A stretch of 58,551 nucleotides of DNA from an uncultured Prevotella sp. (GCA_944321295.1 CALUKU010000018.1:1-58551), one strand, 5' to 3'; counted from the first letter of the stretch, positions 8,198 to 17,001 are shown. The notes: generated from the letters alone by a model not told the origin. Numbers and translations: made by a program.

Positions 8198-9397
8198 ATG
8201 AAAATATTAGTATTAAACTGCGGCAGCTCGTCCATCAAGTACGCACTTTACAACATGGACGACAAGTCTGTCATGACGTCGGGCGGCGCAGAGCGCGTAG
8301 GCCTTGACGGAGCGTTCGTGAAAGTGAAAATGCCCGACGGCACGAAGAAAAAGGTGATGCACGACATCCCCGAGCACACCGAGGGCGTGAAGTTCATCTT
8401 CTCACTGCTCACCGATCCCGAAATCGGAGTAATCAAAAGCCTCGACGAGATAGGCGCCGTGGGCCACCGCATGGTGCACGGAGGCGAGAAGTTCAACAAG
8501 AGCGTGGTGATAAACGACGAGGTGCTCAAGACCTTCAAGGAGTGCATCGACCTCGCTCCGCTGCACAACCCCGCCAACCTTAAGGGTGTAGAGGCCGTCA
8601 GCGAGCTTATGCCCGGCCTCCCGCAGGTGGGCGTATTCGACACGGCGTTCCACCAGACAATGCCCGCCCACTCATATCTCTACGCCATTCCCTACGAGCT
8701 TTACGAGAAGTACGGCGTGCGCCGCTACGGATTCCACGGCACAAGCCACCGCTACGTGTCGCAGAGAGTATGCGAATACCTCGGCGTAAACTATGAGGAC
8801 AAGAAGATAATAACCTGCCACATCGGCAACGGAGCCAGCGTTGCGGCCGTTCAGAACGGCAAATGCGTAGACACGTCGATGGGCCTCACCCCGCTCGAAG
8901 GCCTCATGATGGGCACCCGCAGCGGCGACATCGACGGCGGAGCGATAACCTTCATCCAGAAGAAACTCGGCCTCGACGCCGACGGCATGTCAAACCTGCT
9001 AAACAAGAAGAGCGGCGTGCTCGGCATAACGGGCATCTCGTCAGACATGCGTGAGATAGAAGAGGCCATCGAGCAAGGCAACGAACAGGCCAAGCTCGCC
9101 CTCGACATGTACAACTACCGCATAAAGAAGTACATCGGAGCTTACGCCGCAGCCATGGGCGGATGTGACATCATAGTGTTCACGGCAGGCGTAGGCGAGA
9201 ACCAATACTCTACCCGCGAGGCCGCATGCGCAGGCCTGGAGTACATGGGAGTGAAGCTCGACGTGGAGAAGAACAAGGGCATCCGCGGCGAAGAGGCCGT
9301 CATCTCTACCCCCGACTCGAAGGTTACCGTATGCGTAATCCCGACCGACGAGGAGCTGATGATTGCCACCGACACCATGAACTTGCTGAATAAGTAA
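8198..9397 (+). CDS. ackA: Acetate kinase
   Basis: Makes acetate and ATP from acetyl phosphate and ADP, completing the Pta-AckA route. The 399-residue protein keeps the known active-site residues at the positions of the Methanosarcina enzyme: Asn7 (LVLNCGSSSIKY), Arg91 (GHRMVHGGE), Asp148 (FDTAFHQTMP), His180 (GFHGTSHRYVSQR) and Arg241 (GTRSGDID), with the phosphate loops CHIGNGAS and FTAGVGEN. It lies 59 bp after the intervening-sequence gene and was presumably transcribed with pta before the cassette inserted. A hairpin terminator follows at 9406-9462. Confidence 0.98.
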   Translation: MKILVLNCGSSSIKYALYNMDDKSVMTSGGAERVGLDGAFVKVKMPDGTKKKVMHDIPEHTEGVKFIFSLLTDPEIGVIKSLDEIGAVGHRMVHGGEKFNKSVVINDEVLKTFKECIDLAPLHNPANLKGVEAVSELMPGLPQVGVFDTAFHQTMPAHSYLYAIPYELYEKYGVRRYGFHGTSHRYVSQRVCEYLGVNYEDKKIITCHIGNGASVAAVQNGKCVDTSMGLTPLEGLMMGTRSGDIDGGAITFIQKKLGLDADGMSNLLNKKSGVLGITGISSDMREIEEAIEQGNEQAKLALDMYNYRIKKYIGAYAAAMGGCDIIVFTAGVGENQYSTREAACAGLEYMGVKLDVEKNKGIRGEEAVISTPDSKVTVCVIPTDEELMIATDTMNLLNK

Positions 9398-9405
9398 TAC
9401 CACCG

Positions 9406-9462
9406 GGCGTGGAACGCGACCCTCGGCGACAGCCGTCATAGGGGCGTTCCGCGCCTTTTCGT
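9406..9462 (+). terminator. Terminator after ackA
   Basis: A 12-bp stem pairs 9406-9417 with 9444-9455 (one G-U pair) and is followed by TTTTCGTTT. It separates ackA from the sugar kinase gene. Confidence 0.7.
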
Positions 9463-9483
9463 TTAACGTTCAACCAAAATGCA

Positions 9484-10524
9484 ATGGGTAAAAAGATAGT
9501 TACATTCGGGGAAATGCTCATGAGGCTCACCACGCCCGGCAACCTCAGGCTGCAGCAGTCGCGCCACTTCGACGTCAACTTCGGCGGCAGCGAGGGCAAC
9601 GTGGCCATCTCCGTAGCGAGCTACGGCGGAGAGGTGTCGTTAGTGACGGCCCTGCCCGACAACCCGCTGGGCAACGTATGCCTGATGAAACTGCGCGAGC
9701 ACAGCGTGGGAACGGACGAGATAATGATGATGAAAGGCGAGCGCCTGGGCACGTACATCGTTGAGAAGGCGGCCGACATGCGCGCCGCCACGGTGATTTA
9801 CGACCGCAAGGACTCGGCCTTCGCGCACCTCGCGCCGGGCATGATTGACTGGGACAAGGCGTTCAAGGGCGCCGGAATATTCCACTGGTCGGGCATTGAC
9901 GCCGCCCTGACGCAGGGTCTTACCGACGTGTGCCACGAGGCAATAGACGCGGCCGACAGGCTGGGACTGACTATCTCGTGCGACATCAACTACCGAAAGA
10001 ACCTCTGGCAATACGGCAAGAGCGCCGAGGAGGTGCTCCTTCCGCTGATGCAGAAGAGCGACATCGTGTTCGGCAGCGGCGGCGAATACCAGAAAGCGCT
10101 GGGCCTGGAGGCCCCGCCGTTCACGGCCGGGAGCAAGAGCGACAGCATAGACGCCGAGGCCTTCGAGGCCTTCTGCAAGAAGGCGGCCGGGCTGCTGCCG
10201 CGCTGCAAGTATATGTTCATGGCCCTGCGCAACGCCATTACGTCTGAACATCACTGCCTGGCGGGCGTGCTTTACTCGGGCGGAAAGCTGAGAACGACGC
10301 GCGTCTTCGAGGTGAACAACGTGGTAGACAGCATGGGCGTGGGCGACGCCTTTGTCGGAGCAATGCTCTACGCGTACCAGAATTACGCCGACGACCAGAG
10401 GAAACTCGACTTCGCCATGGCCGGCTCGGCCCTCAAGAACACCATCGTAGGCGACTACAACATGGTGACCGTCAGCGAGGTGGAGCAGCTAATCAAGGGC
10501 GGCAGCGCCGAGATGAAAAGATGA
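9484..10524 (+). CDS. kdgK: PfkB-family sugar kinase, probably 2-keto-3-deoxygluconate kinase
   Basis: A ribokinase-family protein of 346 residues. The start MGKKIVTFGEMLMRL, the N-terminal substrate loop FGGSEGNVAISVASYGG and the C-terminal anion-hole motif DSMGVGDAFVGA (predicted catalytic base Asp288) define the family. The sequence pattern SCDINYRKNLW is typical of Bacteroidetes 2-keto-3-deoxygluconate kinases, which phosphorylate the product of uronate degradation before aldolase cleavage. No KDPG aldolase gene is adjacent, so the exact substrate is an inference and another ketose or sugar acid is possible. The gene stands alone between the ackA terminator and a large octamer-built terminator. 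Confidence 0.82.
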   Translation: MGKKIVTFGEMLMRLTTPGNLRLQQSRHFDVNFGGSEGNVAISVASYGGEVSLVTALPDNPLGNVCLMKLREHSVGTDEIMMMKGERLGTYIVEKAADMRAATVIYDRKDSAFAHLAPGMIDWDKAFKGAGIFHWSGIDAALTQGLTDVCHEAIDAADRLGLTISCDINYRKNLWQYGKSAEEVLLPLMQKSDIVFGSGGEYQKALGLEAPPFTAGSKSDSIDAEAFEAFCKKAAGLLPRCKYMFMALRNAITSEHHCLAGVLYSGGKLRTTRVFEVNNVVDSMGVGDAFVGAMLYAYQNYADDQRKLDFAMAGSALKNTIVGDYNMVTVSEVEQLIKGGSAEMKR

Positions 10525-10528
10525 TTTA

Positions 10529-10625
10529 AAAGGTGAGAAGGTGAGAAAGTGAGAAGGTGAGAATATACAAGCAAATCAAACATACTTGTTTTCTCACCTT
10601 CTCACTTTCTCACCTTCTCACCTTT
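10529..10625. terminator. Bidirectional terminator made of GGTGAGAA octamers
   Basis: Perfect 35-bp arms (10529-10563 and 10591-10625) made of GGTGAGAA, GGTGAGAA, AGTGAGAA and GGTGAGAA enclose a 27-nt loop whose ends can pair further (ACAAG/CTTGT). It lies between the convergent stop codons of the sugar kinase and the lpxH-like gene. The same octamers form the hairpin between the OPT transporter and gyrB. Confidence 0.8.
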
Positions 10626-10628
10626 GCC

Positions 10629-11396
10629 TTATAGTCTGCTCTCTCCTTCGACGTATTCCTCAAGGAAAAGGTGCTCGCCGTCGAAGACAACATAAGTGAA
10701 CTGCCATATCCAGTCGCCTATGATCATCATCCGCGACTTGCGCGAGAGCATGAGGTCAAGCTCTATGTGGCGGTGTCCGTAGATGAAGTAGTCGATGTCG
10801 GGATGGGTCTTCATGTACTGCTTGGTGTACAGCACGAGGGCCTCCTTGTCCTCGCCTTGGTAGGGAGGCTCCTTGCCGTCGACGCGTTTCAGGCGGCTGT
10901 GCTTGGCCCACGCCATGCCGAACCATACGCCCCAGCGGGGATGCACGGCGCTGAAGAGGCGCTGGCACACGCGGTTGTGGAACATGCGGCGGATGAAGTT
11001 GAACTTAGGGTCGTGGTCGCCGAGTCCGTCGCCGTGGGCGAGGTAGAATATCTTACCGTAAATCTCGGTGGTTATGGGCTTTGTGTGTAGCGTCACGCCG
11101 CACTCCTTCTCAAGGTAGCCGTAGGCCCAGATGTCATGGTTGCCGGTAAAGAAGTGCACCTCGACGCCCATGTCCGTCAGCTCTGACAGCTTGCCGAGAA
11201 AGCGCGTGTAGCCCTTCGGCACGACGTACTTGTACTCGTACCAGAAGTCGAACATGTCGCCGAGCAGGTAGACGGCGGCCGCCTTCGTCTTTATGTCGTC
11301 AAGAAAACGCACAAGGCGGCGCTCCTGCGTGCGGGCGTGGTCGATGGCCCACGAGCCCAGGTGGGCGTCTGACAATATGTAGATGTTTTTACGCAT
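10629..11396 (-). CDS. lpxH: UDP-2,3-diacylglucosamine diphosphatase (LpxH-type metallophosphoesterase)
   Basis: Predicted to hydrolyse UDP-2,3-diacylglucosamine to lipid X in lipid A synthesis at the inner face of the cytoplasmic membrane. All calcineurin-like metal motifs are present in the 255-residue protein: Asp10-x-His12 (SDAHLG), GDMFDFW with Asp47, GNHD at 85-88, HGDGLGD at 121-127 and GHRH with His208 and His210. The FDFWYEYKY and NFIRRMFHNRVCQRLF segments are characteristic of Bacteroidetes LpxH. It is probably cotranscribed with the DUF59 gene 55 bp upstream. Confidence 0.88.
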   Translation of the reverse strand: MRKNIYILSDAHLGSWAIDHARTQERRLVRFLDDIKTKAAAVYLLGDMFDFWYEYKYVVPKGYTRFLGKLSELTDMGVEVHFFTGNHDIWAYGYLEKECGVTLHTKPITTEIYGKIFYLAHGDGLGDHDPKFNFIRRMFHNRVCQRLFSAVHPRWGVWFGMAWAKHSRLKRVDGKEPPYQGEDKEALVLYTKQYMKTHPDIDYFIYGHRHIELDLMLSRKSRMMIIGDWIWQFTYVVFDGEHLFLEEYVEGESRL

Positions 11397-11451
11397 AAGC
11401 TGTAATTTTTAATAAGACGGCCGATGGCCGGCTGTTCGCCTGAGCGTGAGC

Positions 11452-11772
11452 CTACTCCAACCCCAGCTCCAGTCTTGCCTCCTCGCTGAGCATGCTTTGG
11501 TCCCACACGGGCTCAAAGACAAGGTTAACCGTAGCCGACTTTACGCCGTCGAGGGCGTCAACCTTCTGCCTCACGTCCTCGAGGATGAAGTCTGCCGCGG
11601 GGCACGTGGGCGCCGTGAAGGTCATGTCGATGTCGACGGTGGCGTCGTCCTTAACGTCAATCTTATAGATCAGCCCCAAGTCGTAGATGTTGACGGGTAT
11701 CTCGGGGTCGTAGACGGTCTTCAGCACGTCTACTATTTTCTCTTCAATCTGTGTCTTTTCTTCTTGAGTCAT
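11452..11772 (-). CDS. DUF59/MIP18-family iron-sulfur assembly protein (SufT-like)
   Basis: A 106-residue single-domain protein with the family core DPEIPVNIYDLGLIYKIDV and the conserved cysteine in FTAPTCPAAD. Relatives take part in iron-sulfur cluster maturation or, as PaaD, in phenylacetate degradation; nothing here suggests phenylacetate genes, so a SufT-type housekeeping role is more likely. The frame is open further upstream, but the ATG at 11772 (MTQEEKTQIEEK) is chosen because it begins the conserved region and follows a -7 box at 11798-11805. The lpxH-like gene lies 55 bp downstream. Confidence 0.85.
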   Translation of the reverse strand: MTQEEKTQIEEKIVDVLKTVYDPEIPVNIYDLGLIYKIDVKDDATVDIDMTFTAPTCPAADFILEDVRQKVDALDGVKSATVNLVFEPVWDQSMLSEEARLELGLE

Positions 11773-11797
11773 TGTCAAATAAACGGGTTCATTATTA

Positions 11798-11805
11798 CAA
11801 AGATA
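11798..11805 (-). promoter_or_regulatory. -7 promoter box of the DUF59-lpxH operon
   Basis: TATCTTTG on the minus strand, 25 bp before the chosen ATG at 11772. It supports the shorter start of the DUF59 protein. Confidence 0.6.
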
Positions 11806-11954
11806 AGGCTTTTCGAGGGCATGGCAAAATTTATTCGGCCTTTTTTCCGCCTGCATTTCCGCCGACGGCGGCGGGCGGCGGAGGACGGGTCGGACACGTT
11901 TTTATAAGATATTGATAATCAACTTTTTACGAAACAACGAAGAGAGCCGCTGCA

Positions 11955-12033
11955 AAAGGCGGCCTTTCAGCGCGTAAAAGGTAACCTTTAAGCGTGTAAA
12001 AGACGGCCTTTTGAAAGCCGAAAGGCCGCCTTT
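11955..12033. repeat. Four-unit 22-bp palindrome array, copy 3 (gap 11773-12185)
   Basis: Cores start at 11955, 11977, 11999 and 12021 (AAAGGCGGCCTTT, AAAGGTAACCTTT, AAAGACGGCCTTT, AAAGGCCGCCTTT). A perfect palindrome TTGATAATCAA at 11912-11922 lies to the left. The array sits between divergent genes; the remainder of the gap holds the two promoters. Confidence 0.9.
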
Positions 12034-12080
12034 CGCAAAACCATGTTACGCCGTATGGCCGTATGGCAACCATCGGAGGA

Positions 12081-12110
12081 TTGCCGTTTGGTTATTTTTG
12101 ATTATCTTTG
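12081..12110 (+). promoter_or_regulatory. Promoter of the M20 deacetylase gene with repeat-like leader
   Basis: TTG at 12081-12083, 19 bp, then TATCTTTG at 12103-12110. A second -7-like TATTTTTG lies at 12093-12100. The following leader (12121-12175) has TGCACTCGGG, the palindrome GAAAGCAAGCTTTC and a second TATCTTT, the same order as the cysS leader repeats. Confidence 0.65.
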
Positions 12111-12185
12111 CAGATATAAAATGCACTCGGGCAATTGAAAGCAAGCTTTCTTGCCGCTCACTTGCATTATCTTTACAAACAAGTT

Positions 12186-13250
12186 ATGGAACATAAGGAA
12201 TATCTTGACGATGCGGTCAGCCTGCTCAGGCGGCTCATCGCTACGCCCTCCGTAAGCCGTGACGAGGCTGCGGCGGCCTCGCTTGTAGAGGAAGCCGTGG
12301 CAGCCTACGGCTTCGAGCCGCGACGCGACGGCAACAACGTGTGGGCCGTGGCGCCCGGTTACGACGCCGCCAAGCCGACGCTGCTGCTCAACGCCCACGT
12401 CGACACGGTGAAGCCGGTGGCGTCTTGGACGCGCAATCCCTTCAGCCCCGACATTGCGGACGGAGCCCTCTACGGCCTCGGCAGCAACGACTGCGGCGGC
12501 GGACTGGTGGCGCTCATGCAGGCGTTCAGGCAGCTGTCACAGCACCGGCAGCCGTACAACATCATATACCTGGCCTCGGCCGAGGAAGAGGTTTCGGGCA
12601 AGGACGGCATAAGCCGCGTCCTGCCCGGCCTGCCGCAGGTGAGCTTGGCCGTCGTAGGCGAGCCTACGGGCATGCAACCCGCGATAGCCGAGAAGGGACT
12701 GATGGTGATTGACGGCACGGCACGCGGCGTGTCGGGACATGCCGCAAGGGGCGAGGGCGTCAACGCCATTTACGAGGCTTTAGACGACCTCTGCTGGTTG
12801 CGCTCTTACCGCTTCGAGCGCGTCAGCAGCCTGCTCGGCCCTACGCTGATGAACGTAACCGTGATTTCGGCCGGCACGCAGCACAACGTCGTGCCCGACG
12901 AATGTAAGTTTACGATAGACGTCAGGACAAACGAGCTTTACACGAACGAGGAAGTGTTCGGCTTCATTAAGTCAAAGCTGAAGAGCGAAGTCAAGGCGCG
13001 CTCGTTCCGCCTGTCGTCGTCGGGCATTAGCGCTGACAACCCCGTGGTGCGCCGCTGCGTGGCCATGGGCATGCGTCCGTTCGGCTCGCCCACGCTGTCT
13101 GACCAGGCGCTGATGCGCTTCCCGTCGCTTAAGCTCGGGCCGGGGCAGTCGTCACGCTCGCACTCGGCCGACGAGTTCATACTCATAAGCGAAATCAACG
13201 AGGCGATAAAGACCTACGTCAACCTGCTTGACGGGCAACAAATCTGCTGA
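12186..13250 (+). CDS. argE: M20-family deacetylase, acetylornithine/acetylcitrulline deacetylase-like
   Basis: A zinc-dependent amidohydrolase of 354 residues. The metal-binding and catalytic residues are visible: His71 and Asp73 (NAHVDTV), bridging Asp102 (GSNDCGGG), and the catalytic pair Glu133-Glu134 (SAEEEVSGKDG). The SDQALMRFPSLKLGPG segment and the length match the ArgE-like enzymes of Bacteroidetes, which in that phylum act on N-acyl-citrulline or N-acyl-ornithine in arginine synthesis (family knowledge). No other arginine gene is nearby, so a related substrate remains possible. The ATG at 12186 (MEHKEYLDD) is chosen over an upstream near-start because the promoter and leader occupy the upstream sequence. 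Confidence 0.83.
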   Translation: MEHKEYLDDAVSLLRRLIATPSVSRDEAAAASLVEEAVAAYGFEPRRDGNNVWAVAPGYDAAKPTLLLNAHVDTVKPVASWTRNPFSPDIADGALYGLGSNDCGGGLVALMQAFRQLSQHRQPYNIIYLASAEEEVSGKDGISRVLPGLPQVSLAVVGEPTGMQPAIAEKGLMVIDGTARGVSGHAARGEGVNAIYEALDDLCWLRSYRFERVSSLLGPTLMNVTVISAGTQHNVVPDECKFTIDVRTNELYTNEEVFGFIKSKLKSEVKARSFRLSSSGISADNPVVRRCVAMGMRPFGSPTLSDQALMRFPSLKLGPGQSSRSHSADEFILISEINEAIKTYVNLLDGQQIC

Positions 13251-13275
13251 AAAAACAAAAGGATAAGGTAGAAAA

Positions 13276-13309
13276 AATAAAAGGTCGCCGATGTCGGCGA
13301 CCTTTTATT
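13276..13309. terminator. Bidirectional terminator between the M20 gene and korB
   Basis: A perfect 16-bp stem (13276-13291 with 13294-13309) has an AAAAGGTCGCC/GGCGACCTTTT core. It lies 25 bp after the M20 stop and 16 bp from the korB stop on the other strand. Confidence 0.85.
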
Positions 13310-13325
13310 ATAACGTCACATGCGG

Positions 13326-14330
13326 TTACTTAACTTCCCAAGTGTCGTTTGTTTCGAGCAGTTCCATGAAGTTATGGTACTTCTTCTTTCCCTTAACCTC
13401 CTCTATCTGCTCTGCTACGGCTGCCTCGTAAGTAGGAGCCTCAACGTCGCGGATGACGCCTAAGGCCACGGGGAAGCCGTGCTCGTTGTCCATCATGGCG
13501 AGTTTCAGCTGCAGGGTGTTGTCCATGCAGTGAGCGTCGTGCACGAGGATGTCGTCAATTGTAACGCCGTTCTCGCCGATCTTTACAACCTTCAGGCCGA
13601 AGCCTTCCTGCATAAGGCCGTACTCATTGTTCTCGCCGAACACCAAAGGCTGGCCGTGACGCACGTAGATTGCGTTCTTAGCGCGGCCTTCCTTCTTGTA
13701 AATCGAGTCGTAACAGCCGTTGTTGAAGATGACACAGTTCTGCAATATCTCGCATACCGAGGCGCCCTTGTGGTTGTAGGCGGCCTTCAGCACTTCGACT
13801 GTTCCTTCCGCATCGGTGGCCACGGCGCGCGCAAAGAAGTGTCCTCTTGCGCCGAAGCACAGCTCGGCAGGCAGGAACGGGTCCTCAACCGTGCCGTAAG
13901 GCGACGACTTGCTGACGAAGCCGCGGGGCGACGTAGGCGAATACTGGCCCTTGGTCAAGCCGTAGATGCGGTTGTTAAGCAGAATCATGTTGATGTCGAT
14001 GTTGCGGCGCATGGCGTGTATGAAGTGGTTGCCGCCGATGGCGAGGCCGTCACCGTCGCCGCTGACCTGCCAGACGGTAAGGTCGGGATTGGCCACCTTG
14101 GCGCCCGTAGCGATGGCTGCGGCGCGTCCGTGGATGGTCTGCATGGCGTACGTGCTGACGTAATACGGCAGACGGCTCGAGCAGCCAATGCCTGAAATTA
14201 CGGCTGTCTGGTAAGGCGGCACGCCAAGTTCCGCCATTGCCTTGTGCAGAGATGCCAGGAAGAAATGGTCTCCGCAACCGGGACACCAGCGCGGTTGTCC
14301 CTTCTTATAATCTTGCGCAGTGTAACTCAT
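13326..14330 (-). CDS. korB: 2-oxoglutarate/2-oxoacid:ferredoxin oxidoreductase, beta subunit
   Basis: The thiamine-diphosphate and iron-sulfur subunit of a ferredoxin-dependent 2-oxoacid oxidoreductase. The 334-residue protein begins MSYTAQDYKKGQPRWCPGCG, where Cys16 and Cys19 are cluster ligands. GIGCSSR and the thiamine-binding run SGDGDGLAIGGN through NMILLNN follow. The upstream in-frame extension is low-complexity (TSLTSLTPLTSQ) and comes from an octamer/nonamer repeat, so the ATG at 14330 is chosen. It follows korA after 184 bp on the same strand. In anaerobic Bacteroidales this pair supplies succinyl-CoA or carries out reductive carboxylation, using ferredoxin. Confidence 0.93.
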   Translation of the reverse strand: MSYTAQDYKKGQPRWCPGCGDHFFLASLHKAMAELGVPPYQTAVISGIGCSSRLPYYVSTYAMQTIHGRAAAIATGAKVANPDLTVWQVSGDGDGLAIGGNHFIHAMRRNIDINMILLNNRIYGLTKGQYSPTSPRGFVSKSSPYGTVEDPFLPAELCFGARGHFFARAVATDAEGTVEVLKAAYNHKGASVCEILQNCVIFNNGCYDSIYKKEGRAKNAIYVRHGQPLVFGENNEYGLMQEGFGLKVVKIGENGVTIDDILVHDAHCMDNTLQLKLAMMDNEHGFPVALGVIRDVEAPTYEAAVAEQIEEVKGKKKYHNFMELLETNDTWEVK

Positions 14331-14514
14331 TGCTTGTATGTTTTGAGAAGTTAAAGGAGTTAGAGAAGTTAAAGAAGTCATAGCCAACACCTTTGCCGAC
14401 TACAGCCTTGGATGTGACTGACGGGCCGGACGGGCCTGATGAGCCAATGCCGGGCCTTGGAGTCATTCCTGCTTACCGCTTCACTCCTTCTCTCCTTTAC
14501 TCCTGATTAAACTC
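14331..14514 (-). repeat. korA-korB spacer with imperfect octamer/nonamer inverted repeats
   Basis: The spacer has GAAGTTAAAGGAGTTA-type repeats at 14346-14380 and the complementary CACTCCTTCTCTCCTTTACT near 14483-14502, with about 100 bp and no gene between. The words match the arms of the cassette at 7722-8182. It could be an emptied relative of that cassette or a processing hairpin within the operon. Confidence 0.45.
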
Positions 14515-16365
14515 TTAATTCTTAATTATTTTAGTGAACGCCTTTACGAGTTCTTCTACTACGAAGGGTTGTCCCTTAACCTCGTTGTACTGGTAGGGGT
14601 TGAAGTTGTCGACCTTCATGCGCAGGTAACCTGCGAACTGGCCGAGGTTCTGCTCTGCGACAACCACCTTCTTGTACTTCGTAAGCACGGCGGCGGTGTT
14701 CTTAGGCAGCGGGTTGATGTAGCTGAAATGTGCAAGAGCCACCTTCTCTCCACGTGCCCTAAGCTCCGTCATGGCCGAATAGAGATGGCCGAACGTGCCT
14801 CCGAAGCCTACTATCAGCAAGTCGGCGTCGTCGGCGTCGCCCATTACCTCTACGTCGGGAACGGGTATCTTGAACACCTTGAGCGCACGCAGATGGCACA
14901 TCTTGTTGTGATTATCGGGGTCGGTTGATATCGCTCCCGTGTCGCCGTCTTTCTCAAGGCCGCCCAGGATGTGCTCGTAGCCCTCCTGTCCGGGTATCGC
15001 CCAATAGCGTGCGCCGGTTTCCGGGTCGCGCTGGTACGGTGTATAGTGTCCCTTCTGCTCAGGAGTTACGTAGTGGGGATGTATCTCCGGCAGCTCGTCG
15101 ATGTTAGGCAGCTTCCATGCTCCTGAGCCGTTGGCTACGAAGGCGTCGGTAAGCAGCACTACGGGTGTGAGGTGCTCGAGGGCGATTTTTGCCGCAGCGT
15201 ACACTGCGTCGAAGCAGTTGGTGGGGCTTGTTGCGGCAATCACGGGCATAGGCGACTCTCCGTTGCGGCCGAAGAGGGCCTGCAGCAGGTCTGTCTGCTC
15301 GCTCTTTGTGGGCAGGCCGGTAGACGGACCGCCGCGCTGCACGTCGATGATGACGAGCGGCAGCTCGTCGATTACGGCGAGGTTCATGGCCTCAGACTTA
15401 AGGCAGACGCCCGGGCCTGAAGTGGAAGTGGCAGCCAGCGCTCCTGCGAACGACGCTCCTACGGCGCTTGCGCAGCCCGAGATTTCGTCTTCGCACTGCA
15501 CCGTTATCACGCCGCACGACTTGTGCTTTGCAAGCTCGTGCAGGATGTCGGTGGCGGGAGTGATGGGGTAAGAGCCGAGATAGAGTTTCAGTCCGGCCTT
15601 CTCGGCTGCGGCTATGAGTCCGTAAGCCGTGGCCTTGTTTCCGGTGATGTCCATGTAGCGGCCCTTCACCTTGTTCTTAGAGTCGATGCGGTAAGTGGCC
15701 GGAACGCTTGCGTGAACGTTGTGTCCGTAGTCATAACCGGCGTTTACGACCTTGATGTTGTTCTCTGCGATGGCCGGCTTCTTGTCGAACTTCTCGCGCA
15801 GGAACGTTTCAACGTAGCTTACGTCGCGGTTGAACAGCCAGCAGACTATGCCGAGCGCGAACATGTTGCGGCACTTCAGGACGGCCTTGTTGTCCATGCC
15901 GCTGTCGGCGAGGCAGTCCTTCACCATCTGCGTAATAGGGCAGGCTACCACGCGGTCGGGATCGATGCCCATCTCGCCGAGATAGTCTTGGGTTTTGAAC
16001 TCGGCCCTCTCAAGGTCTTTCGGACCGAAACTGTCGGTGTCGATGATGATGGTCGCCTGCGGCTTGGCGAACTTGTACTGTGTCTTCAGCGCCGCGGCGT
16101 TCATGGCCACGAGCACGTCGCACTTGTCGCCCGGCGTGTAAGCGCGGCCGCTTGCGATGTGAACCTGGAATCCGGAAACGCCCGTCAGCGACCCTTGCGG
16201 GGCGCGGATGTCCGCCGGATAGTCGGGGAATGTCGAGATTCCATTACCTACCGTAGCCGAAACCGTCGAGAAGATGTTTCCCGCCAGCTGCATGCCGTCG
16301 CCCGAGTCGCCCGAGAAACGCACTACGACATCATCCAATTGCTTTACTTCCAATTCTTCTGCCAT
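14515..16365 (-). CDS. korA: 2-oxoglutarate/2-oxoacid:ferredoxin oxidoreductase, fused gamma-alpha subunit
   Basis: A 616-residue fusion. Residues about 10-200 are the gamma domain (VVRFSGDSGDGMQLAGNIF, FPDYPADIRAPQGSL) and about 230-616 the alpha pyrimidine-binding domain (GLKLYLGSYPITPATDILHELA, QCEDEISGCASAVGASFAGA, STSGPGVCLKSEAMNLAVIDELPLVI split by short linkers). This arrangement is standard for KorA of Bacteroidetes. The ATG at 16365 (MAEELEVKQLDD) is preferred over an upstream in-frame start. With KorB it forms the oxidoreductase that couples 2-oxoglutarate and succinyl-CoA interconversion to ferredoxin. Other 2-oxoacids cannot be excluded from sequence alone. Confidence 0.93.
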   Translation of the reverse strand: MAEELEVKQLDDVVVRFSGDSGDGMQLAGNIFSTVSATVGNGISTFPDYPADIRAPQGSLTGVSGFQVHIASGRAYTPGDKCDVLVAMNAAALKTQYKFAKPQATIIIDTDSFGPKDLERAEFKTQDYLGEMGIDPDRVVACPITQMVKDCLADSGMDNKAVLKCRNMFALGIVCWLFNRDVSYVETFLREKFDKKPAIAENNIKVVNAGYDYGHNVHASVPATYRIDSKNKVKGRYMDITGNKATAYGLIAAAEKAGLKLYLGSYPITPATDILHELAKHKSCGVITVQCEDEISGCASAVGASFAGALAATSTSGPGVCLKSEAMNLAVIDELPLVIIDVQRGGPSTGLPTKSEQTDLLQALFGRNGESPMPVIAATSPTNCFDAVYAAAKIALEHLTPVVLLTDAFVANGSGAWKLPNIDELPEIHPHYVTPEQKGHYTPYQRDPETGARYWAIPGQEGYEHILGGLEKDGDTGAISTDPDNHNKMCHLRALKVFKIPVPDVEVMGDADDADLLIVGFGGTFGHLYSAMTELRARGEKVALAHFSYINPLPKNTAAVLTKYKKVVVAEQNLGQFAGYLRMKVDNFNPYQYNEVKGQPFVVEELVKAFTKIIKN

Positions 16366-16832
16366 AAAATAAAGTATTTTAACTTTAGCTTGATTTAATG
16401 TCCGTTTTCCATATAGCAAGCGGCCGACACCGGCCGCGCCTGCAAGTGGCGTATGGCTGTGTGTTTTTCATCCGCTTACATTTTGCAAAGTTCGGAAAGA
16501 TTATTGAAATATCAAAATGTTTTTAAATAAATATTTTCATTTATATACAAAGGCGAGTTTTTTAACCTTACAGGCTGACAAAAGCGACGTAAAATGCTGA
16601 TTTCCCGACACTAAACAACCGCCGGACGGCCTCCGGGCCACACATGCGGCGCGGCACGCCGTTTGGCATTATGTATCGCTTACACGCCCGCCACGCCGCG
16701 GCAGCGGGCCCGCGTGCTTACAAAACGAAAGCTGGCATGCGCCGACGCGCCGCGACAAGCCTGCCGGCAGCGCCTTACACCTTAATTATATATAGGCATG
16801 ACGCAAAACGGCTGATTTTCAGGCAGGTTGCA

Positions 16833-16911
16833 AAAGGCGGCCTTTCAGCGTGTAAAAGGTGGCCTTTTAGAGCCTGAAAGGTTACCTTTCGCAGGGTAAA
16901 AGGCGACCTTT
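16833..16911. repeat. Four-unit 22-bp palindrome array, copy 4 (gap 16366-17041)
   Basis: Cores start at 16833, 16855, 16877 and 16899. The box CTGATTTTCAG lies at 16812-16822. The 676-bp gap lies between divergent korA and ferritin. Apart from this array and the ferritin promoter I see no gene; short open frames there are low-complexity or run through the array. Confidence 0.9.
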
Positions 16912-16993
16912 CGCAAAACGGGCGTCGGCCGGCCGCGATTGCTAATAAATGATAATAATCGCATGAGGATGAGCGGCGTATCGTTTTTTTCAG

Positions 16994-17001
16994 TATTTTT
17001 G
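16994..17001 (+). promoter_or_regulatory. -7 promoter box of the ferritin gene
   Basis: TATTTTTG, an exact TAnnTTTG match, 40 bp before the ferritin ATG at 17042. Confidence 0.6.

Noticed and set aside
12135-12185. Longer N-terminus for the M20 deacetylase.
   Set aside because: The extension is encoded by the repeat-like leader that contains TATCTTT boxes; the conserved protein begins at 12186.
14331-14390. Extended KorB start (MLAMTSLTSLTPLTS).
   Set aside because: The extension is low-complexity sequence from a nonamer repeat; homologues start at MSYTAQDYKKGQ.
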